In this document: one piece after another, positions 59,115 through 64,000 of the stretch
Position numbering within the stretch: the stretch's first letter is position 1
Layout of the letters: each line of letters begins with the position of its first letter
Assembly (NCBI RefSeq): GCF_018035235.1
Contig: NZ_WPCV01000005.1
Coordinates: 768,707-832,706 of the forward strand
From: Citrobacter sp. On2M
GTDB lineage: Bacteria > Pseudomonadota > Gammaproteobacteria > Enterobacterales > Enterobacteriaceae
Length of the DNA stretch: 64,000 nucleotides
Reading direction: 5' to 3'
Translations under genes and position numbers: made by a program
Notes under the pieces: model-generated
What the model was told of the DNA's origin: nothing
The model's database searches: none
Seen by the model: the letters and a program-made list of their open reading frames with translations, nothing else

Positions 59115-60140
59115 ATGAAAAAGATGATAATAGCCAGCCTGGCTGCGGCCGGCGTGCTGCTTGCGGTTGCAAATCAGGCACATGCCGGCGCAACACTGGA
59201 TGCAGTAAAGAAAAAAGGTTTTGTGCAGTGTGGGATCAGTGACGGGTTGCCTGGCTTTTCTTACGCCGATGCAAGCGGTAAGTTTTCAGGTATTGATGTC
59301 GACGTATGTCGTGGCGTTGCCTCCGCCGTATTTGGCGATGATAGCAAAGTAAAATATACCCCGCTTACCGCCAAGGAACGTTTCACCGCGCTACAATCGG
59401 GTGAAGTTGACATGCTTTCTCGTAATACTACCTGGACCTCCTCTCGCGATGCAGGAATGGGAATGTCTTTCACTGGCGTAACGTATTACGACGGCATTGG
59501 TTTTCTTACCCACAATAAAGCAGGTCTGAAGAGTGCTAAAGAGCTGGATGGCGCAACGGTTTGTATCCAGGCAGGAACTGATACCGAACTGAACGTGGCC
59601 GACTATTTTAAAGCCAACAATATGAAGTACACCCCCGTCACTTTCGACCGCTCGGATGAATCCGCTAAAGCTCTCGAATCTGGGCGCTGCGATACGCTAG
59701 CTTCCGACCAGTCTCAGCTGTACGCCCTGCGAATCAAGCTGAGTAATCCTGCGGAGTGGATTGTCCTGCCAGAAGTTATTTCTAAAGAACCGCTGGGACC
59801 TGTCGTACGTCGTGGCGACGATGAGTGGTTCTCCATTGTTCGCTGGACGCTGTTCGCCATGCTGAATGCGGAAGAAATGGGGGTTAACTCGAAAAACGTC
59901 GATGAAAAAGCGGCTAATCCTGCCACGCCGGATATGGCGCACCTGTTAGGCAAGGAAGGGGATTATGGTAAGGACCTGAAGCTTGATAACAAGTGGGCTT
60001 ACAACATAATCAAGCAGGTAGGTAACTACTCGGAGATCTTTGAGCGTAACGTTGGATCGGAAAGTCCACTGAAGATCAAACGTGGACAGAACAATCTCTG
60101 GAATAACGGCGGCATTCAATATGCACCACCGGTGCGCTAA
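59115..60140 (+). CDS. yhdW: amino acid ABC transporter, periplasmic binding protein
   Basis: 341-residue binding protein of the AapJ/BztA type (general L-amino acids). Signal peptide 1-24 ending AHA. Family motif FSGIDVDVCRGVASAVFG is visible. First gene of yhdWXYZ; strong ribosome binding site region ACAGGA upstream. Confidence 0.95.
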   Translation: MKKMIIASLAAAGVLLAVANQAHAGATLDAVKKKGFVQCGISDGLPGFSYADASGKFSGIDVDVCRGVASAVFGDDSKVKYTPLTAKERFTALQSGEVDMLSRNTTWTSSRDAGMGMSFTGVTYYDGIGFLTHNKAGLKSAKELDGATVCIQAGTDTELNVADYFKANNMKYTPVTFDRSDESAKALESGRCDTLASDQSQLYALRIKLSNPAEWIVLPEVISKEPLGPVVRRGDDEWFSIVRWTLFAMLNAEEMGVNSKNVDEKAANPATPDMAHLLGKEGDYGKDLKLDNKWAYNIIKQVGNYSEIFERNVGSESPLKIKRGQNNLWNNGGIQYAPPVR

Positions 60141-60209
60141 TGCGTAGTGATGTAACGGGCGCCGCGACTGCGGCGCTCAGTCCAGGGTCATCGTTACCGA
60201 GGTTTTCTT

Positions 60210-61391
60210 ATGTTCCATCGCCGCTCAACCGTAAAAGGATCGTTATCCTTTTCTAACCCTGCGGTCCGCGCCTGGTTATTTCAAATAATTACCGTCATTG
60301 CAGTCATCAGCATTGCGGTCTATCTCATTCATAACACAATAAATAACCTGAACAATAGCGGTATTACCTCGGGATTCTCTTTTCTCGATCGCAGCGCCGG
60401 ATTTGGTATTGTCCAGCATCTTATTGATTACGAGCAAGGCGATACGTATGGCCGTGTCTTTGTAGTCGGTCTGCTCAATACGCTATTAGTCTCTGCGTTG
60501 TGTATTGTTTTCGCTTCTGTTCTCGGTTTCTTTCTCGGCCTGGCACGCCTTTCAGATAACTGGTTATTGCGAAAGCTCTCAACGATCTACATCGAAACGT
60601 TCCGCAATATACCGCCGCTGCTGCAGATCTTTTTCTGGTATTTCGCCGTATTACGTAACCTGCCCGGTCCACGTCAGGCCATTAACGCGTTGGATTTACT
60701 GTTTCTGAGTAACCGGGGATTGTATATTCCGGCACCGCAAATGGGAGAAGGTTTTTTTGCGTTATGTATCGCTGTCATTATCGCTATCGCCGTCGCCATC
60801 GGGCTATTTCGCTACAACAGAATGCACCAGACTAAAACAGGTCAGTTACGCCGGACCTGGCCAACGGCTTTGGCGCTGATCGTGCTTTTACCGGTGATTT
60901 CACAGTGGCTGTTTGGCGCGGCGCTTCACTGGGACATCCCCGCGCTTCGCGGTTTTAACTTCCGTGGAGGTATGGTGCTTATTCCCGAACTGGCTGCCCT
61001 GACCCTGGCGCTTTCCGTGTATACCTCGGCGTTTATTGCAGAAATTATTCGGGCGGGAATTCAGGCTGTTCCTTATGGCCAACATGAAGCCGCACGCTCA
61101 CTGGGCCTACCAAATCCAGTAACGCTGCGCCAGGTAATCATCCCACAGGCGCTGCGCGTCATCATTCCCCCATTGACCAGCCAGTATCTGAACATCGTCA
61201 AAAACTCCTCCCTTGCGGCCGCCATTGGCTACCCGGATATGGTTTCACTGTTTGCCGGTACGGTGCTCAACCAAACAGGGCAAGCCATTGAAACTATCGC
61301 CATCACCATGTCGGTGTACCTAATCATCAGCCTGAGCATTTCTCTGCTGATGAATATTTATAACCGCCGTATCGCACTGATTGAGCGCTAA
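60210..61391 (+). CDS. yhdX: amino acid ABC transporter, permease 1
   Basis: 393-residue AapQ-like inner-membrane permease with about eight helices. The cytoplasmic EAA-type loop is EAARSLGLPNPVTLRQVIIP. Works with YhdY as a heterodimeric channel. Ten bases before yhdY. Confidence 0.95.
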   Translation: MFHRRSTVKGSLSFSNPAVRAWLFQIITVIAVISIAVYLIHNTINNLNNSGITSGFSFLDRSAGFGIVQHLIDYEQGDTYGRVFVVGLLNTLLVSALCIVFASVLGFFLGLARLSDNWLLRKLSTIYIETFRNIPPLLQIFFWYFAVLRNLPGPRQAINALDLLFLSNRGLYIPAPQMGEGFFALCIAVIIAIAVAIGLFRYNRMHQTKTGQLRRTWPTALALIVLLPVISQWLFGAALHWDIPALRGFNFRGGMVLIPELAALTLALSVYTSAFIAEIIRAGIQAVPYGQHEAARSLGLPNPVTLRQVIIPQALRVIIPPLTSQYLNIVKNSSLAAAIGYPDMVSLFAGTVLNQTGQAIETIAITMSVYLIISLSISLLMNIYNRRIALIER

Positions 61392-61400
61392 GGAGCCATG

Positions 61401-62504
61401 ATGACAAAAGCACTGCTGTCTCCCCCCTCGCGCCAGAGCAGTAACCCGGCTGGCCGCAGTCTGCTCTGGGTGCGTAAAAACCTGTTCTCCAGCTGGTCAA
61501 ATAGCCTGCTCACGCTGCTATGCGTATGGCTGATTTGGTCATTTCTTCCACCACTGCTGAACTGGGTATTCTTTCAGGCCAACTGGGTCGGTTCGACCCG
61601 AGCAGACTGTACCAAAGCCGGAGCCTGCTGGGTGTTCATTCATGAACGCTTTGGGCAATTCATGTATGGACTTTATCCCCACGATCAGCGCTGGCGCGTA
61701 AATCTGGCCTTGATAATTGGCCTGGTTTCTATCATCCCCATGTTCTGGAAATTTATTCCCCATCGTGGCCGCTATATTACCGTCTGGGCCATTGTGTATC
61801 CGGTGGTGGTCTGGTGGTTGATGTACGGTGGTTTTATCGGACTTGAGCGCGTAGAAACCCGACAGTGGGGAGGATTAACACTGACACTTATCATCGCATC
61901 CGTAGGGATTGCGGGCGCGCTTCCGTGGGGTATTTTATTGGCACTGGGGCGTCGTTCCCATATGCCAATAGTGCGGATTTTATCTGTCATTTTCATTGAG
62001 TTCTGGCGCGGTGTGCCGTTGATAACCGTCCTGTTTATGTCCTCAGTTATGCTCCCTCTGTTTATGTCCGAAGGAGCCAGTATCGACAAACTTATCCGGG
62101 CGCTGGTCGGCGTTATTCTTTTCCAGTCGGCTTATGTCGCAGAAGTGGTTCGCGGAGGACTACAAGCCCTGCCAAAAGGTCAGTATGAAGCCGCTGAATC
62201 ACTGGCTCTAGGGTACTGGAAAACACAAGGGCTGGTCATTCTTCCGCAAGCCCTTAAGCTGGTTATTCCCGGTCTGGTTAACACAATTATCGCTCTGTTC
62301 AAGGATACCAGCCTGGTCATCATTATCGGTCTGTTTGATCTCTTCAGCAGCGTGCAGCAGGCAACTGTGGACCCCGCGTGGTTGGGTATGTCGACGGAAG
62401 GATATGTTTTTGCCGCTCTGATTTACTGGATCTTCTGTTTCAGCATGTCACGTTACAGCCAACATCTGGAAAAGCGTTTTAACACCGGGCGTACACCGCA
62501 CTGA
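61401..62504 (+). CDS. yhdY: amino acid ABC transporter, permease 2
   Basis: 367-residue AapM-like permease. EAA loop [20 protein letters not shown]. The second of two adjacent ATG codons (61401) is chosen, 5 bases after AAGGAG; the first is only 2 bases away. Same length as E. coli YhdY. Confidence 0.94.
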   Translation: MTKALLSPPSRQSSNPAGRSLLWVRKNLFSSWSNSLLTLLCVWLIWSFLPPLLNWVFFQANWVGSTRADCTKAGACWVFIHERFGQFMYGLYPHDQRWRVNLALIIGLVSIIPMFWKFIPHRGRYITVWAIVYPVVVWWLMYGGFIGLERVETRQWGGLTLTLIIASVGIAGALPWGILLALGRRSHMPIVRILSVIFIEFWRGVPLITVLFMSSVMLPLFMSEGASIDKLIRALVGVILFQSAYVAEVVRGGLQALPKGQYEAAESLALGYWKTQGLVILPQALKLVIPGLVNTIIALFKDTSLVIIIGLFDLFSSVQQATVDPAWLGMSTEGYVFAALIYWIFCFSMSRYSQHLEKRFNTGRTPH

Positions 62505-62511
62505 GGAATTT

Positions 62512-63270
62512 ATGAGCCAATTATTAATGCCGTCTACCGACGCGATGATTACGCTGGAAAACGTCAACAAATGGTACGGACAATTTCACGTCCTGAAAAA
62601 CATCAACCTGAAGGTAAAGCAGGGAGAACGTATCGTATTGTGCGGGCCTTCCGGCTCAGGTAAATCGACAACCATCCGCTGTATTAACCACCTGGAAGAG
62701 CATCAGCAAGGACGTATTGTGGTGGATGGAATTGAACTCAATGAGGACATCCGAAATATTGAGCGCGTCAGGCAAGAAGTCGGCATGGTCTTTCAGCACT
62801 TTAATCTCTTTCCCCATTTAACGGTTCTGCAGAACTGCACGCTGGCACCTGTATGGGTGCAAAAAATGCCGAAAAAAGAGGCGGAAACTCTGGCAATGCA
62901 CTACCTTGAGCGAGTTCGCATTGCTGAACATGCGCATAAATATCCCGGACAAATCTCTGGTGGGCAGCAACAGCGCGTGGCCATTGCACGCTCGCTGTGC
63001 ATGAAACCCAAAATCATGTTGTTTGATGAACCCACATCAGCATTGGATCCTGAAATGGTAAAAGAAGTGCTGGATACCATGATAGGTCTGGCGCAATCGG
63101 GCATGACCATGTTATGTGTTACCCATGAAATGGGCTTTGCCCGCACAGTGGCCGACCGGGTGATCTTTATGGATCTTGGTGAGATTGTTGAACAGGCGCC
63201 ACCGGACGAGTTTTTTGCTCATCCAAAATCTGAACGCACACGCGCCTTTTTGTCGCAGGTTATTCATTAA
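62512..63270 (+). CDS. yhdZ: amino acid ABC transporter, ATPase
   Basis: 252-residue GlnQ/AapP-type ATPase energising YhdWXY. Walker [10 protein letters not shown] at 45-53, signature ISGGQQQR near 148, Walker B MLFDEP near 173, switch His in VTHEMGF. Last gene of the operon, seven bases after yhdY. Confidence 0.97.
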   Translation: MSQLLMPSTDAMITLENVNKWYGQFHVLKNINLKVKQGERIVLCGPSGSGKSTTIRCINHLEEHQQGRIVVDGIELNEDIRNIERVRQEVGMVFQHFNLFPHLTVLQNCTLAPVWVQKMPKKEAETLAMHYLERVRIAEHAHKYPGQISGGQQQRVAIARSLCMKPKIMLFDEPTSALDPEMVKEVLDTMIGLAQSGMTMLCVTHEMGFARTVADRVIFMDLGEIVEQAPPDEFFAHPKSERTRAFLSQVIH

Positions 63271-63313
63271 ATAGATATGGCGGATACCGTTCTGGATTTT
63301 TTCGCTTATAAAC

Positions 63314-63347
63314 GCAAAAAGGCCATCCTGACGGATGGCCTTTTTGC
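63314..63347. terminator. bidirectional rrn/yhdZ terminator
   Basis: Perfect 15-bp stem GCAAAAAGGCCATCC / GGATGGCCTTTTTGC with loop TGAC. It has A- and T-runs in both directions, the classical rRNA operon terminator, and lies between convergent yhdZ and the rrn operon. Confidence 0.95.
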
Positions 63348-63354
63348 TTATTTG

Positions 63355-63474
63355 ATGTCTGGCAGTTCCCTACTCTCGCATGGGGAGACCCCACACTACC
63401 ATCGGCGCTACGGCGTTTCACTTCTGAGTTCGGCATGGGGTCAGGTGGGACCACCGCGCTACAGCCGCCAGACA
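63355..63474 (-). rRNA. rrfF: 5S ribosomal RNA, distal copy
   Basis: 120-nt 5S gene, last in the operon. 5' end TGTCTGGCGG pairs with 3' end CCAGACAT. It differs from the other copy by a compensated C-G to U-A pair in helix I. Confidence 0.97.
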
Positions 63475-63510
63475 AATTCTTTTCTAAGTGCCGAACTTAA
63501 ACCGAAAAAA

Positions 63511-63586
63511 TGGTGCTGATACCCAGAGTCGAACTGGGGACCTCACCCTTACCAAGGGTGCGCTCTACCAACTGAGCCATATCAGC
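63511..63586 (-). tRNA. thrV: tRNA-Thr(GGT)
   Basis: 76-nt tRNA with encoded CCA end. Acceptor GCTGATA, D-loop with GCTCAGTTGGTAGAGC, anticodon GGT at 63551-63553 in loop TTGGTAA, T-loop GTTCGACTC. Lies between two 5S genes, as thrV does in E. coli rrnD. Confidence 0.97.
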
Positions 63587-63598
63587 ACACTAAATTTG

Positions 63599-63718
63599 AT
63601 GCCTGGCAGTTCCCTACTCTCGCATGGGGAGACCCCACACTACCATCGGCGCTACGGCGTTTCACTTCTGAGTTCGGCATGGGGTCAGGTGGGACCACCG
63701 CGCTACAGCCGCCAGGCA
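63599..63718 (-). rRNA. rrfD: 5S ribosomal RNA, proximal copy
   Basis: 120-nt 5S gene next to 23S; 5' end TGCCTGGCGG, 3' end CCAGGCAT. Standard enterobacterial sequence. Confidence 0.97.
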
Positions 63719-63808
63719 AATTCTGTTCATCAACACACTTTTAGTCTGTCGATGTCATCTGTATCAGGCTGAAAATCTGTCTCTTCGCCAAAACATCTTC
63801 GGCGTTGT

Positions 63809-64000
63809 AAGGTTAAGCCTCACGGTTCATTAGTATCGGTTAGCTCAATGTATCGCTACACTTACACACCCGACCTATCAACGTCATCGTCTTTAACGTT
63901 CCTTCAGGAGACTTAAAGTCTCAGGGAGAACTCATCTCGGGGCAAGTTTCGTGCTTAGATGCTTTCAGCACTTATCTCTTCCGCATTTAGCTACCGGGCA
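63809..64000 (-). rRNA. rrlD: 23S ribosomal RNA, 3' end only
   Basis: The 3' terminus GTGAGGCTTAACCTT is at 63809; the gene runs off the window end, so only about the last 190 nt are seen. The 90-base spacer to 5S carries the RNase III processing stem region (GCCGAAGATGTTTTGGCG on the minus strand). Confidence 0.96.

Noticed and set aside
58913..59242. 109-codon frame overlapping the yhdW promoter and start
   Set aside because: Crosses the sigma-54 promoter and yhdW in another frame.
63277..63772. Two open frames of 80 and 94 codons with a shared repeated peptide
   Set aside because: They translate the antisense strand of the two 5S genes and the tRNA; the repeated peptide is the duplicated 5S sequence.

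Overview
The window is a gamma-proteobacterial chromosome segment from the family Enterobacteriaceae. Gene order and protein similarity follow the Escherichia coli gltBD to rrnD region almost gene for gene. A codBA operon sits directly after gltBD, and msrPQ sits between acuI and accB. Both points favour a Citrobacter- or Salmonella-like organism over E. coli K-12. I cannot fix the genus from sequence alone. No phage, insertion sequence, integron or CRISPR array is visible.

Layout. 1-4913: gltB (5' truncated) and gltD, glutamate synthase. 5266-7786: codBA, cytosine uptake and deamination, with a PurR-like box. 7839-12828 (minus strand): sialic acid locus nanR, nanA, nanT, a collapsed nanE remnant, nanK and yhcH, with a NanR operator before nanA. 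13188-14555: dcuD. 14612-16911 (minus): sspBA and the rplM-rpsI ribosomal protein operon. 17130-21541: zapE, zapG and the periplasmic proteases degQ and degS. 21598-24419: mdh, argR, yhcN, yhcO. 24545-28775: aaeXAB efflux system with divergent aaeR. 28862-41225 (minus): a long co-oriented run csrD, mreB, mreC, mreD, yhdE, rng, yhdP, tldD. 41451-44149: acuI and the msrPQ methionine sulfoxide repair pair. 44542-49056: accBC, yhdT, panF, prmA. 49184-49960: an exported alpha-carbonic-anhydrase-fold protein. 50259-52766: dusB-fis, yhdJ, yhdU. 52812-58165: acrS with divergent acrEF. 58436-63270: yhdV and the amino acid ABC transporter yhdWXYZ behind a sigma-54 promoter. 63355-64000 (minus): the distal end of an rRNA operon of rrnD type (23S 3' end, 5S, tRNA-Thr, 5S).

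Most of the window is ordinary core genome. Three places stand out. First, nanE is reduced to a 20-codon in-frame stub that keeps its ribosome binding site and its stop/start overlap with nanK. Second, the carbonic-anhydrase-like protein keeps the fold signatures but has Asp and Gln at two of the three zinc-ligand positions. Third, the msrP leader can pair its Shine-Dalgarno sequence into a stem and carries a terminator-like hairpin inside the first 20 codons. Smaller points are a 25-bp palindrome before codB, a ~110-bp enterobacterial palindromic repeat next to the nanA promoter, and a compensated base pair between the two 5S genes.

Gene symbols and family lengths come from memory of E. coli proteins; no database search was run. 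Start codons were chosen by ribosome binding site and family length.
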